In this document: positions 29,209 to 38,024 of the stretch, piece after piece
Numbering within the stretch: position 1 is the stretch's first letter
Layout of the letters: each line of letters opens with the position of its first letter
The notes under the pieces: model-generated
What the model was told of the DNA's origin: nothing
Database searches by the model: none
Seen by the model: only the letters and a program-made list of their open reading frames with translations
NCBI RefSeq assembly: GCF_026420145.1
Contig: NZ_JAPMLV010000001.1
Coordinates: forward strand, 1,178,001 to 1,242,000
Reading direction: 5' to 3'
Length of the DNA stretch: 64,000 bases
Source of the DNA: Enterobacter pseudoroggenkampii
GTDB lineage: Bacteria > Pseudomonadota > Gammaproteobacteria > Enterobacterales > Enterobacteriaceae
Made by a program: the position numbers and the translations under genes

Positions 29209-30120
29209 ATGACATTCCAGATTAAATTTCATCAAATCCGGGCGTTTGTTGAAGTCGCGCGTCAGGGCAGCATTCGCGGTGCCAGCAGAACGCTGAATCT
29301 TTCCCAGCCGGCGCTGACCAAATCCATCAAAGAGCTGGAGGAGGGCATGGCGGCGCAGCTTTTCGTGCGCAGGAGTAAGGGCGTCGCGTTGACCGAATGC
29401 GGTGAGGGTTTTTACCAGCGCGCCAGGTTGATCCTGGAAGAGCTGCGCGCGGCGCAGGATGACATTCGTCAGCGGCAGGGGGAGCTGGCCGGGCAGATCA
29501 ACATCGGGATGGGGGCCAGCGTTTCACGCAGCCTGATGCCCGCCGTCATTACCCGCTTTCACGCGCAGCATCCGCAGGTCAAGGTGCGGATTATGGAAGG
29601 GCAGCTGGTATCGATGATCAATGAATTACGCCAGGGCGAACTGGATTTCACCATCAATACCTATTATCAGGGGCCTTACGACCAGGAATTTACGTTTGAA
29701 AAACTCTTCGAAAAACCGTTTGCGGTATTTTGTCGGGAAGGGCATCCGGCGACGGGAGCAACGTCGATTAATGAACTTCTGCATTATAACTGGACAATGC
29801 CGACGCCGCGGGGAAGCTATTACAAGCAATTAGAAGAGGTATTTAGCGATCGCTCGCAAATACCGCGAATTGGTGTGGTCTGTGAAACCTTTTCCTCCTG
29901 TATTAGCCTGGTTGCGCAAAGTGATTTTCTAAGCATATTGCCGCAGGAGCTAGGGTGTGACCCGCTGCTGGCGCACCGCCTGGTCATGCTGCCGGTTGTC
30001 GAGTCGCTTCCAAAAGCAGCATATTATTTAATTCAGCGCCGTGATTCACGTCAGACGCCCCTTGCCGAATCATTAATTACACAGTTCAGAAGGGAAGCGA
30101 GGAAAATAGCCGTGGCGTGA
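29209..30120 (+). CDS. abgR: AbgR, LysR-type regulator of abgABT
   Basis: This 303-residue LysR-type regulator has the N-terminal winged helix (QIRAFVEVARQGSIRGASRTLNLSQPALTKSIKELE) and a C-terminal effector domain of periplasmic-binding-protein fold. Divergent orientation with a 175-base gap to abgA is typical for a LysR regulator and its target operon. It is the orthologue of E. coli AbgR. Its ligand is not certain, although p-aminobenzoyl-glutamate or a relative is expected. Confidence 0.93.
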   Translation: MTFQIKFHQIRAFVEVARQGSIRGASRTLNLSQPALTKSIKELEEGMAAQLFVRRSKGVALTECGEGFYQRARLILEELRAAQDDIRQRQGELAGQINIGMGASVSRSLMPAVITRFHAQHPQVKVRIMEGQLVSMINELRQGELDFTINTYYQGPYDQEFTFEKLFEKPFAVFCREGHPATGATSINELLHYNWTMPTPRGSYYKQLEEVFSDRSQIPRIGVVCETFSSCISLVAQSDFLSILPQELGCDPLLAHRLVMLPVVESLPKAAYYLIQRRDSRQTPLAESLITQFRREARKIAVA

Positions 30121-30475
30121 AAAGCCGACCATAAAAAACAGGGTCTGTCCGACATCTGACAGACCCTCCAGTACACACAGCAGTGCGTCCTTTCGCCAAT
30201 CCTGAGTATTATATCCATGAAGCAGGTATATTTAGGTATAACACCTTTCCCGCAAAATGAAAGGATATTGAGTGTTTGATTTTACGAAAATTTAACACAA
30301 ATCACTTATTTCATCTTTGCTGAAATTTTAGTTAAGTCATATTTAAGTTTATTTTATAAATACTATATATATTCATCAGGTTAATATTTGTTGCGCACGA
30401 CGGCCTGTAACGGTGATTGAGGCCTGTCTCGGGCGCAGGTATAGTACCGTCCTCAGCTGTAGCCGGAGGATATCC
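30121..30475. other. Intergenic stretch abgR-smrA with hairpin
   Basis: This 355-base AT-rich gap has a perfect 10-base stem AGGGTCTGTC / GACAGACCCT at 30140-30167. T-rich sequence lies on its minus-strand side, so it looks like a terminator that works best leftwards. No gene is visible. The smrA promoter is expected just before 30476, where GGAGG provides the ribosome binding site. Confidence 0.5.
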
Positions 30476-31039
30476 ATGAACCCTGACGACAAATCCTTTT
30501 TTCTTGACGCCATGGAAGATGTCCAGCCGCTGAAGCGTGGCCCGGATATTCACTGGCAGCCCAGCCGCAATACCCGGGTGCGCGAGGAGGTGGATAATGA
30601 ACAGCTGGATAACTTCCTGACGCTCGATTTTCTTGACCTTCTTCCCCTGGAAGAACCGCTGGCGTTCCAGCGCGAAGGGGTGCAGCAGGGCGTTATCGAT
30701 AAGCTGCGCTCGGGTAAATATGCCCGCCAGGCCAGCTTAAACCTCCTGCGTCAGCCTGCCGAACGCTGCCGTCAGATGCTGTTTTCTTTTATCTGCCAGG
30801 CCAGACGTGACGGGTTACGTAACCTGATTATTATTCACGGGAAAGGGCGGGAGCAGAACTCGCATCCGAATGTGGTGCGCAGCTACCTGGCGCGCTGGTT
30901 GACCGAGTTCGAGGAAGTGCAGGCCTTCTGCGTGGCGCTGCCGCATCACGGCGGCAGCGGGGCATGCTATGTCTCGCTGCGAAAATCCGATGAAGCAAAA
31001 CAGGAAAACTGGGAGCGGCACGCCAAGCGCAGCCGCTAG
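30476..31039 (+). CDS. smrA: SmrA, Smr-domain DNA endonuclease
   Basis: This 187-residue protein has a C-terminal Smr domain with the core motif IIHGKGR and the downstream LPHHGGSGACYVSLR. Smr domains are nicking nucleases related to MutS2; E. coli SmrA (YdaL) has endonuclease activity in vitro, though the physiological role is unclear. The start at 30476 matches E. coli MNLDDKSLFLDAMEDVQPLKR. Length is identical to the E. coli protein. Next to it E. coli has a diguanylate cyclase gene, but here a chemoreceptor gene follows. Confidence 0.93.
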   Translation: MNPDDKSFFLDAMEDVQPLKRGPDIHWQPSRNTRVREEVDNEQLDNFLTLDFLDLLPLEEPLAFQREGVQQGVIDKLRSGKYARQASLNLLRQPAERCRQMLFSFICQARRDGLRNLIIIHGKGREQNSHPNVVRSYLARWLTEFEEVQAFCVALPHHGGSGACYVSLRKSDEAKQENWERHAKRSR

Positions 31040-31059
31040 CGGGCGATATTCTCGCCCGC
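31039..31059. terminator. Hairpin between convergent smrA and chemoreceptor genes
   Basis: GCGGGCGA-TATT-CTCGCCCGC begins at the smrA stop and lies between two convergent genes. No long T run is present. Confidence 0.5.
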
Positions 31060-31066
31060 CTGAGAC

Positions 31067-32728
31067 TCAGAACGTTTCCCAGTTGCTGTCGGTGGAGGGG
31101 GTTGTCGTTGCCGGGCGCAGCAGCTGTGGCGTTTTCAGATTGGCCGGGCGTGGAGCGACCGCTTTTTCTTTGCCGTTCAGACGAAACGCCGCTACCGCCT
31201 GGCGCAGCTGCTCGGACTGATCTTCCAGTGCCGCAGCCGCCGTGGCGGACTCCTGCACCAGCGCGGCGTTTTGCTGCGTCACGCTGTCCATCTGCGAAAC
31301 GGCCAGGCTCACCTGCTCAATACCGCGGCTCTGCTCGTCAGAGGCAGAGGAAATCTCGCCCATGATATCGGTCACGCGGGTGACGGCAGCGACAATTTCC
31401 TTCATGGTGGTGCCGGCCTCGCTCACCTGCTCAGAACCGGTATTCACCCGGCTGACGGAGTTCTCGATAAGCCCTTTGATCTCTTTCGCCGCCTGCGCGC
31501 TGCGGCTCGCCAGCGTACGGACCTCGCCCGCGACAACCGCAAAGCCACGCCCCTGTTCCCCGGCGCGTGCGGCTTCCACCGCGGCGTTAAGCGCCAGAAT
31601 GTTCGTCTGGAACGCGATGCTGTCGATCACGCTGGTAATATGCGCAATTTGCTGCGAACTGTCGGCGATTTCGTTCATGGTGCGAACCACGTTATCCACG
31701 ACGTGACCGCCGCGCGCGGCCGTTTCAGAGGCGTTTTTCGCCAGCAGCGTGGCCTGACGGGCGTTATCGGAGTTCTGTTTAACCGTCGCGGTCAGCTCTT
31801 CCATGCTGGCGGCAGTCTCTTCCAGCGAGGCGGCCTGCTGCTCGGTGCGGGCGGACAGATCGTTGCTTCCTGCGGCAATTTCGCCTGCGCCGGTGTAGAT
31901 GGAATCGGTGCTTCCGCGCACGGCGCTGACGGTGGTCACCAGCGACTGCTGCATCTCATGCAGGCCAGCGGCCAACTGACCCATCTCGTTGCGGCCAGAT
32001 ATTGCGATATCCTGCGTCAGGTCGCCCCCTGCAATGGCGCGAATATGGTTCATAATGGAGTGGAGTGGTTTTAAAAGCAGGTGCTGTAAACCCTGCCAGA
32101 TGACCACCAGAACCGCGATAACTGCCAGCAGAATTGCCGCCAGGGTCCACTGCATCTGCGTGAAGCTGCTCTGGTTCTCTTCGGTTGCGGCCTTCAGCAG
32201 GGTGTTGTTTTCGGCGCGCCAGCGGTTATAGACCGCTTCCATGTCGTCCTGCGCCTGCTGCGCGTCCAGATCCCCATAGGCCTGATAGTTGTCGGCACGC
32301 AGATACTCAATCGATAAGCGCATCACTTCGTGCATCTGGTTCCAGGATTTCTGCATCTCGTCGGTCAATGCCGCCTCCTGGCCCTTAACCTGCGGCAGTT
32401 TCTGCCACTCTTTGTTATAGGCTTCGGCTTTTGCCAGCGAGTCGCCTGCGGTGCCAAGCAGCTTATTGATCGCCGCCAGGGAAGCCGGGTCACGCTGGTT
32501 TTTCAGATAGCGGATCGCCACGCGGGTGACGGTGACGCGCGTTTTCACCAGCGTGTTCACGCTGTCGCTCAGGCTTTCCTGCTGGGCATTGAGCACGCCG
32601 GAATTCTGGAAGTTATGGCGATCGTTACTGACGGCAGAGTAGAACAACCCTCCCGTGACAACTTGCAGCAGACAGAATATGGTGAGGGCAAAGATAATAC
32701 CGGTAATCACGTGCAGATTTTTCAGCAT
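31067..32728 (-). CDS. Tsr-like methyl-accepting chemotaxis protein with altered ligand pocket
   Basis: This 553-residue transmembrane chemoreceptor has TM1 at about 7-30, a periplasmic four-helix sensor, TM2 at about 191-213, then HAMP and a signalling domain. The hairpin tip is IAFQTNILALNAAVEAARAGEQGRGFAVVAGEVR. It ends NWETF, the pentapeptide that tethers CheR and CheB. It aligns with Tsr without gaps around the pocket. Arg64, Arg69 and Arg73 are kept, but serine-contacting Asn68, Phe152 and Thr156 of Tsr are Thr68, Gly152 and Ala156. It therefore binds amino-acid-like ligands at most with changed specificity. The gene stands alone, convergent with smrA. Confidence 0.88.
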   Translation of the reverse strand: MLKNLHVITGIIFALTIFCLLQVVTGGLFYSAVSNDRHNFQNSGVLNAQQESLSDSVNTLVKTRVTVTRVAIRYLKNQRDPASLAAINKLLGTAGDSLAKAEAYNKEWQKLPQVKGQEAALTDEMQKSWNQMHEVMRLSIEYLRADNYQAYGDLDAQQAQDDMEAVYNRWRAENNTLLKAATEENQSSFTQMQWTLAAILLAVIAVLVVIWQGLQHLLLKPLHSIMNHIRAIAGGDLTQDIAISGRNEMGQLAAGLHEMQQSLVTTVSAVRGSTDSIYTGAGEIAAGSNDLSARTEQQAASLEETAASMEELTATVKQNSDNARQATLLAKNASETAARGGHVVDNVVRTMNEIADSSQQIAHITSVIDSIAFQTNILALNAAVEAARAGEQGRGFAVVAGEVRTLASRSAQAAKEIKGLIENSVSRVNTGSEQVSEAGTTMKEIVAAVTRVTDIMGEISSASDEQSRGIEQVSLAVSQMDSVTQQNAALVQESATAAAALEDQSEQLRQAVAAFRLNGKEKAVAPRPANLKTPQLLRPATTTPSTDSNWETF

Positions 32729-32872
32729 AGCGGTCGTCCGTTAGAAAGGATGCAGAGGTACACCAATACTATCGTCGTATAGAATTTAAACTTTAATTTA
32801 ACTCGCGCTTAACTAAGGGCTCCCTGAGGGAACCTGTTGTAAATCCGGATCATTTTTATGAGGAAGGTCAAC

Positions 32873-33739
32873 ATGAGCAGCATTGATAAAAGCGGGACGT
32901 ACGCGCTCGGGACGCGGACGGTGAAACGGCTGGGCTACGGTGCGATGCAGCTGGCCGGGCCTGGCGTCTTTGGGCCGCCGAAGGATAAGCAGGCCGCGCT
33001 GGACGTGCTGCGCGAAGCGGTGGCGGCGGGGGTGAACCACATTGATACCAGTGATTTTTACGGCCCTCATGTCACTAACCAGCTGATCCGCGAGGCGCTT
33101 CACCCGTACCGGGACGATCTGACGCTTGTCACCAAGATCGGCGCCCGTCGCGATGACAAAGGCGCCTGGCTGCCGGCCTTTTCCGCGCAGGAACTGACGC
33201 AGGCGGTGCATGACAACCTGCGTAATCTGCAGCTGGACGTGCTGGACGTGGTGAATCTGCGGATCATGTTTAGCGCACACGGGCCGGCGGAAGGATCGAT
33301 TGCTGAACCGCTTTCCACCCTGGCCGAATTACAGCAGCAGGGGCTGGTGCGTCATATTGGCCTGAGCAACGTCACGGCCACCCAGGTCGCGGAAGCCCGG
33401 AAGCTGGTGCCGGTGGTGTGCGTGCAGAACATGTACAACATTGTGAACCGGGGTGACGACGCGCTGGTGGATCTGCTGGCGCAGCAGGGGATTGCGTATG
33501 TACCGTTCTTCCCGCTGGGCGGCTTTACGCCACTGCAATCTTCCGGGCTGCAGGCTGTCGCCGACTCGCTGGGCGCAACGCCAATGCAGGTTGCGCTGGC
33601 ATGGCTGCTGCAGCGTTCCCCAAATATCCTGCTGATCCCGGGCACCTCTTCCGTGGCGCATCTGCGGCAAAACCTCGCGGCGGGGGAACTGCAGCTGCCG
33701 CCTGACGCACTGGAAACATTGAATACGCTGATGGACTGA
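32873..33739 (+). CDS. pdxI: Pyridoxal reductase, aldo/keto reductase family
   Basis: This 288-residue cytoplasmic aldo/keto reductase reduces pyridoxal to pyridoxine with NADPH in vitamin B6 salvage. It is a clear orthologue of E. coli YdbC (PdxI): shared segments include RLGYGAMQLAGPGVFGPP, DTSDFYGPHVTNQ and PFFPLGGFTPLQSS. Catalytic Asp and Tyr are in DTSDFYG and Lys in VTKIGAR. The usual His is Asn (VVNLR), as in the E. coli enzyme. ATG 32873 has GAGGAAGG at good spacing; the longer frame from 32858 does not. Confidence 0.92.
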   Translation: MSSIDKSGTYALGTRTVKRLGYGAMQLAGPGVFGPPKDKQAALDVLREAVAAGVNHIDTSDFYGPHVTNQLIREALHPYRDDLTLVTKIGARRDDKGAWLPAFSAQELTQAVHDNLRNLQLDVLDVVNLRIMFSAHGPAEGSIAEPLSTLAELQQQGLVRHIGLSNVTATQVAEARKLVPVVCVQNMYNIVNRGDDALVDLLAQQGIAYVPFFPLGGFTPLQSSGLQAVADSLGATPMQVALAWLLQRSPNILLIPGTSSVAHLRQNLAAGELQLPPDALETLNTLMD

Positions 33740-33748
33740 TCGTCACAG

Positions 33749-33790
33749 GCGCAAAGCCGGAAGGGCGCTTCCGGGCTTTGCGCGTTTTAA
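33749..33790 (+). terminator. Terminator after pdxI
   Basis: A long stem GCGCAAAGCC(C)GGAAG / CTTCCGGGCTTTGCGC is followed by GTTTT. It separates pdxI from the SOS operon. Confidence 0.8.
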
Positions 33791-33860
33791 ATCTTCTGAC
33801 ACTTCAACGCGTTTGGGTTCGCCTCCGGAAATGACCTTGATCCCTGGCCATAATCCGTAA

Positions 33861-33880
33861 TACTGTATTTATATACAGTA
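33861..33880 (+). promoter_or_regulatory. LexA box of chromosomal umuDC
   Basis: TACTGTATTTATATACAGTA matches the LexA consensus (CTGT-N8-ACAG) nearly perfectly, 18 bases before the umuD ATG. Strong SOS repression is expected. Confidence 0.95.
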
Positions 33881-33898
33881 CCTGGCGAGAAAGGCATT

Positions 33899-34333
33899 AT
33901 GGACACTCTCTTTTCTTATCATCCAAACCAATCTATTGAATTACCGTTGTTTGCAGAGCGTGTAGCCTGTGGCTTCCCCAGTCCGGCGCAGGACTATGTG
34001 GAAGATCGTCTCGATCTTAACCGGCTGGCAGTGAGACACCCCAGTGCGACCTATTTTATCAAGGTGAGTGGAGACTCCATGATTGGCGCGGGGATCGGTG
34101 ACGGCGATCTGCTGGTGGTCGATCGTTCGTTAAATGCCGAACATGGGGACATCGTCGTGGCGTCGGTCGCCGGTGAGTTTACGGTGAAAGAGCTACAGAC
34201 CCGCCCGGTTCTGAGACTTCTGCCGCATAATGCCCGCTATCAGCCGATTACCTTTCAGTCCGAAGAGGAGCTGCAGATCTTCGGCGTCGTCACCCACACG
34301 CTTAAAACGCATAAACATGTTCGCGCTGGTTGA
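33899..34333 (+). CDS. umuD: UmuD, SOS mutagenesis protease subunit
   Basis: This 144-residue protein has the cleavage site Cys24-Gly25 (ACGFPSPA) and the catalytic dyad Ser60 and Lys97 at the same numbers as E. coli UmuD. RecA-stimulated self-cleavage gives UmuD', a subunit of polymerase V. It has a slightly longer C-terminal tail ([11 protein letters not shown]) than the prophage copy at 8441. Its last 17 bases overlap umuC. This is probably the ancestral chromosomal copy. Confidence 0.95.
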   Translation: MDTLFSYHPNQSIELPLFAERVACGFPSPAQDYVEDRLDLNRLAVRHPSATYFIKVSGDSMIGAGIGDGDLLVVDRSLNAEHGDIVVASVAGEFTVKELQTRPVLRLLPHNARYQPITFQSEEELQIFGVVTHTLKTHKHVRAG

Positions 34334-35579
34334 TGTGAATAGCTTCTATGCCTCCTGCGAGAAGGTATTTCGCCCCGATCTGCAGGGGAAGCCCATCGTG
34401 GTGGTGTCCAATAACGACGGCTGCATTATTTCACTGTCGCCGGAGGCAAAGCAGTTCGGCATAAAAATGGGGGAGCCCTATTTTAAATTCAAAGAGAAGG
34501 GCTATCCGTCGCGGGTTTACGTCTTTAGTTCGAACTATGCGTTGTATGCCGATCTCAGCAGTCGGGTGATGCAGACGCTGACGGATCTCGCTCCGGCCAT
34601 AGAAATTTACTCGATCGACGAGGCGTTCGTGAACGTTTCAGGGATCGGTAACTGCCTTGCACTGGAAGCGTTCGGACACCAGATGCGCACGCAGGTCTAT
34701 AAAAATACGGGCTTAACCGTTGGCGTCGGTATTGCCCCGACAAAAACGCTGGCGAAGCTGGCCAACTATGCGGCGAAGCGATGGGCTGGCACCGGCGGCG
34801 TGGTCGATCTCTCAGGCCGGGAGCGGCAGCGTAAACTGCTGGCAAAGGTGCCGGTAGAGGAGGTGTGGGGGGTAGGGCGGCGCATCACGAAAAAACTGAA
34901 CGCAATGGGGATTACCACGGCGCTGGAGCTGGCGGAGGCCTCCTCGTGGGTCATTCGCAAACATTTCAACGTGGTACTGGAACGCACTGCGCGCGAGCTT
35001 CGCGGCGAGCCCTGCCTTGACCTGGAAGAGTACACCCCCACGAAGCAGCAAATCATCTGTAGCCGTTCGTTTGGACACCGCATTACCCAATACGAAGAGA
35101 TGCATCAGGCGATTTGCGCCTACGCGGAGCGCGCCGCAGAGAAACTGCGCGGCGAGCATCAATACTGTCGTTTTATCAGCGTGTTTGTGCGCACCAGCCC
35201 GCACGCTGACAACGAAATTTATTACGGCAATCAGGCTTCTGTCACCCTGATGACGCCCACCAATGACTCGCGCGATATCATCCGCGCCGCCACGGAGGGG
35301 CTGGGGCGGATATGGCTCGACGGGTATCGCTATATGAAGGCCGGGGTCATGCTGGCGGACTTTTTCAGCAGCGGCGTCGCCCAGCTTAATTTGTTTGACG
35401 ATAATCGTCTGCGCGCCAACAGCGCGGCGCTGATGGAGATGATCGACAGCGTAAATCACTCCGGCAAAGGGAAGATATGGTTCGCCGGGCAGGGGATTGA
35501 GAAACCGTGGGCGATGAAGCGTGAGATGTTGTCACCGGCCTATACGACGCGGTACGCCGATTTGCCGGTGGCGAGGTAG
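34317..35579 (+). CDS. umuC: UmuC, catalytic subunit of DNA polymerase V
   Basis: This 420-residue Y-family polymerase does error-prone lesion bypass. It starts [20 protein letters not shown] with the first metal-binding Asp; the acidic pair is in [13 protein letters not shown], and a clamp-binding peptide AQLNLFD lies near the C terminus. It overlaps umuD by 17 bases. Compared with the prophage homologue at 8863 it shares the same architecture and many blocks, but with many differences, indicating old divergence. Start 34317 fits the family; the frame from 34230 is an artefact inside umuD. Confidence 0.95.
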   Translation: MFALVDVNSFYASCEKVFRPDLQGKPIVVVSNNDGCIISLSPEAKQFGIKMGEPYFKFKEKGYPSRVYVFSSNYALYADLSSRVMQTLTDLAPAIEIYSIDEAFVNVSGIGNCLALEAFGHQMRTQVYKNTGLTVGVGIAPTKTLAKLANYAAKRWAGTGGVVDLSGRERQRKLLAKVPVEEVWGVGRRITKKLNAMGITTALELAEASSWVIRKHFNVVLERTARELRGEPCLDLEEYTPTKQQIICSRSFGHRITQYEEMHQAICAYAERAAEKLRGEHQYCRFISVFVRTSPHADNEIYYGNQASVTLMTPTNDSRDIIRAATEGLGRIWLDGYRYMKAGVMLADFFSSGVAQLNLFDDNRLRANSAALMEMIDSVNHSGKGKIWFAGQGIEKPWAMKREMLSPAYTTRYADLPVAR

Positions 35580-35591
35580 AGGATGGTTGCG

Positions 35592-35861
35592 TTATTTCTT
35601 TTGCATCAACCAGGTTGCCGCAGCCGCCAGCACGCCGATCAGCGGCATTTCGCCCGCTCCGGACAGGAAGTTATGGCGATCGATCTCATTATTTTTACGG
35701 ATATCCGCAAGGCGGGTAAGTGCCTCTTTTTCATCCGCAGCGCCGATCTCCTCAAACTGTTTTTCAAACCCCTGAGCGATGAGCTGAGCGGCCGCATCGG
35801 TGTTTGCGCTCTCAATCGCAATGAGGTTCGGGCCTTTTTGGAAAAAACGGTAATCCGGCAT
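35592..35861 (-). CDS. Hypothetical protein with C-terminal hydrophobic segment
   Basis: This 89-residue protein has a predicted amphipathic helical body (residues 20-60, ANTDAAAQLIAQGFEKQFEEI and following). A hydrophobic C-terminal tail (MPLIGVLAAAATWLMQKK) could anchor it in the inner membrane. ATG 35861 has GGAG five bases upstream. It is convergent with umuC, 12 bases apart. I do not recognise the family. Confidence 0.6.
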   Translation of the reverse strand: MPDYRFFQKGPNLIAIESANTDAAAQLIAQGFEKQFEEIGAADEKEALTRLADIRKNNEIDRHNFLSGAGEMPLIGVLAAAATWLMQKK

Positions 35862-35943
35862 ACGTGCTCCAGAAAGAGGGAATACGGTAAAAACACTCTA
35901 TTCTTTGCGATTAAAAAATGCACGTCATTTACGGCGGAAACAA

Positions 35944-36831
35944 TCAGTTTTTCTTTATTATTTCAGGCAGTAAATGCTCAATCACGCTGACGACCTTTCT
36001 GACGCGCTGCGGAATAAAGCGGGCGTCAGGATAGACGGCATAGAGGAAGCGATCGGGTAACCGCCAGTCGGGCAGCACCGGTACCAGCGTGCCGGTTTGC
36101 AGCGCGCGTGTCACGAGCGGCTGCTGCATGCCGCCGATACCAATGCCGGACTCAAGCGCCTGCAGCAGCGCGTCGCTGGTGTTGGCACGGAAAACAGTAT
36201 TCACGTTGACCTCGACCGTCTCCTCGTCAGACATCAGGCGCAGGGGAGCACCCAGCGGAATGCCGCTGAACCGCACGTGTGGCAGCGTCGCCAGCTCGCT
36301 GACGGCGCGTACCGCCTGAAAGCCGGGGGCGGCAAACAGCCTGGTTTCAATACGCCCCAGCACGCGCGCCGCATGCGCCTGCGGGGGCTCACTGCTCAGC
36401 CGTATCGCGACATCCACGCCCTCCGTCACCAGATCGGCAAGGCGGTCATCCAGGGAAAGCATCAGCTGCAGCTCGGGATGCAGACGCTGCAGCGCCAGCA
36501 GATGCGGCAAAAAAATCTGCCCCAGGCCGCTCGGTAACTGGACATGGACGCGCCCCTGAACGCTATGATCGACAGGATGTAAACGCCTCTCCGCTTCCCC
36601 CATGGCGTCCAGCACAAGCTGCATATCACGCCGGTAACGTTCACCCTGTTCGGTCAGCTTCATCTTACGCGTCGTACGGTGCAGCAGTACCACACCCAGT
36701 GATTCCTCAAGCGCCGCGATCTGTTGACTGACGGCGGACTGCTTAATACCGGTCTGACGGGCGGCCGCTGAAAACGAGCCCGCTTCAGCGACGCGCAGAA
36801 AGGTAGAAATGGCATTGAGCTTGTTATTCAT
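35944..36831 (-). CDS. LysR-type regulator, divergent from SDR gene
   Basis: This 295-residue LysR-type regulator has the helix-turn-helix ISTFLRVAEAGSFSAAARQTGIKQSAVSQQIAALEE and a substrate-binding C-terminal domain typical of the AaeR/DmlR-like group. The neighbouring gene at 36929 is divergent with 97 bases between the starts, a standard arrangement for a LysR regulator and its target. The ligand is unknown. Confidence 0.88.
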   Translation of the reverse strand: MNNKLNAISTFLRVAEAGSFSAAARQTGIKQSAVSQQIAALEESLGVVLLHRTTRKMKLTEQGERYRRDMQLVLDAMGEAERRLHPVDHSVQGRVHVQLPSGLGQIFLPHLLALQRLHPELQLMLSLDDRLADLVTEGVDVAIRLSSEPPQAHAARVLGRIETRLFAAPGFQAVRAVSELATLPHVRFSGIPLGAPLRLMSDEETVEVNVNTVFRANTSDALLQALESGIGIGGMQQPLVTRALQTGTLVPVLPDWRLPDRFLYAVYPDARFIPQRVRKVVSVIEHLLPEIIKKN

Positions 36832-36928
36832 TTAATGATTCTGCTTATAAGTGCCATCAGTTTCATGGGATATCTCCAGAAAAAATAATATATCACACTG
36901 CGTCTGTCACCCTTTCCGGAGAAACATC

Positions 36929-37984
36929 ATGAATAAGATGCAGCAACACAACGTCGCCCTGGTCGCGGGCGCCAGCGGCATTGTCGGCAGACAGCTGGTC
37001 AATACGCTCCTGCACCATCAGTGGGAGGTGATCGGCCTTAGCCGCCATGCCGCGTCTCATCCTGACGGCATCCCCGTGGTGAACGTCGATTTACTGGATG
37101 CGCAGGACACTGCACGGGCGCTGCACGCCCTGAACGGAGTCACCCACATCTTTTACAGCGCCTGGGCGAACGCGGCGAACTGGGCAGACATGGTTGAGCC
37201 GAACGTCACCATGCTGCGTAACCTGGTCAGCACCCTCGAAACAGCGGCACCGCTGCAGACGGTAAGCCTGATGCAGGGCTACAAAGTCTACGGTGCGCAT
37301 CTGGGGCCGTTTAAAACCCCGGCGCGGGAAAGCGATCCCGGCGTAGCGGGTGCCGAATTTAACGCCGCGCAGCTCACGTGGCTCAGCCAGTTTCAGCGGG
37401 GGAAAGGCTGGCACTGGAATGCCATCAGGCCGGGCGTGGTGGGGAGTGCGGTGCCGGGCAATGCCATGAACCTTGCGCTGAGCATCGCTCTGTACGCCTC
37501 CCTGTGTAAGGCGCTGGGTTTACCGCTGCGTTTTCCCGGTTCAGAACAGACCTGGCACAGCATTGTTGACCATACCGACGCCGGGCTGCTGGCCGAGACA
37601 ACGCTGTGGGCCGCCACGTCACCTGCGGCACAGAATCAGGCCTTCAACGTAAACAATGGCGATATCTGGCGCTGGAGCGAGCTGTGGCCGCGCATCGTAC
37701 GCTGGTTTGAACTGGACTCTGCGCCGCCGGTGAGGTTGTCATTTCATCAGCTGTTTAACGACTATCGCGGCGTATGGCGCGAGCTTGCCGAAGAGCGGCT
37801 GGTGGAAGCGGATATTTTGCAGCTAAGCGACGGGCGGTTTGCCGATTTTGTCTTTAGCTGGGATTACGACATGTTCGGTGACGGGAGCAAGCTGCGCAGG
37901 GCGGGCTTTACGCAAATGCAGGCGACCGATGAGATGTTTTTCCGCCTGTTTGCGCAGCTGAGAGCCGCGCGGATTATTCCCTGA
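36929..37984 (+). CDS. PRISE-like short-chain dehydrogenase/reductase
   Basis: This 351-residue NAD(P)-dependent reductase has the dinucleotide motif GASGIVGRQLV at residues about 14-24 and the phrase LMQGYKVYGAHLGPFKTPARESDP. The latter resembles the TGxKxYxGP motif of the PRISE group (progesterone 5-beta-reductase / iridoid synthase), which reduces enone substrates. The bacterial substrate is unknown. Start at 36929 has CCGGAG upstream; the frame to 36851 adds 26 unrelated residues. It is likely controlled by the divergent LysR gene. Confidence 0.8.
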   Translation: MNKMQQHNVALVAGASGIVGRQLVNTLLHHQWEVIGLSRHAASHPDGIPVVNVDLLDAQDTARALHALNGVTHIFYSAWANAANWADMVEPNVTMLRNLVSTLETAAPLQTVSLMQGYKVYGAHLGPFKTPARESDPGVAGAEFNAAQLTWLSQFQRGKGWHWNAIRPGVVGSAVPGNAMNLALSIALYASLCKALGLPLRFPGSEQTWHSIVDHTDAGLLAETTLWAATSPAAQNQAFNVNNGDIWRWSELWPRIVRWFELDSAPPVRLSFHQLFNDYRGVWRELAEERLVEADILQLSDGRFADFVFSWDYDMFGDGSKLRRAGFTQMQATDEMFFRLFAQLRAARIIP

Positions 37985-38024
37985 GAACAGATGGCGTCCT
38001 GATAACCGTCAGGACGCCGAGGGC

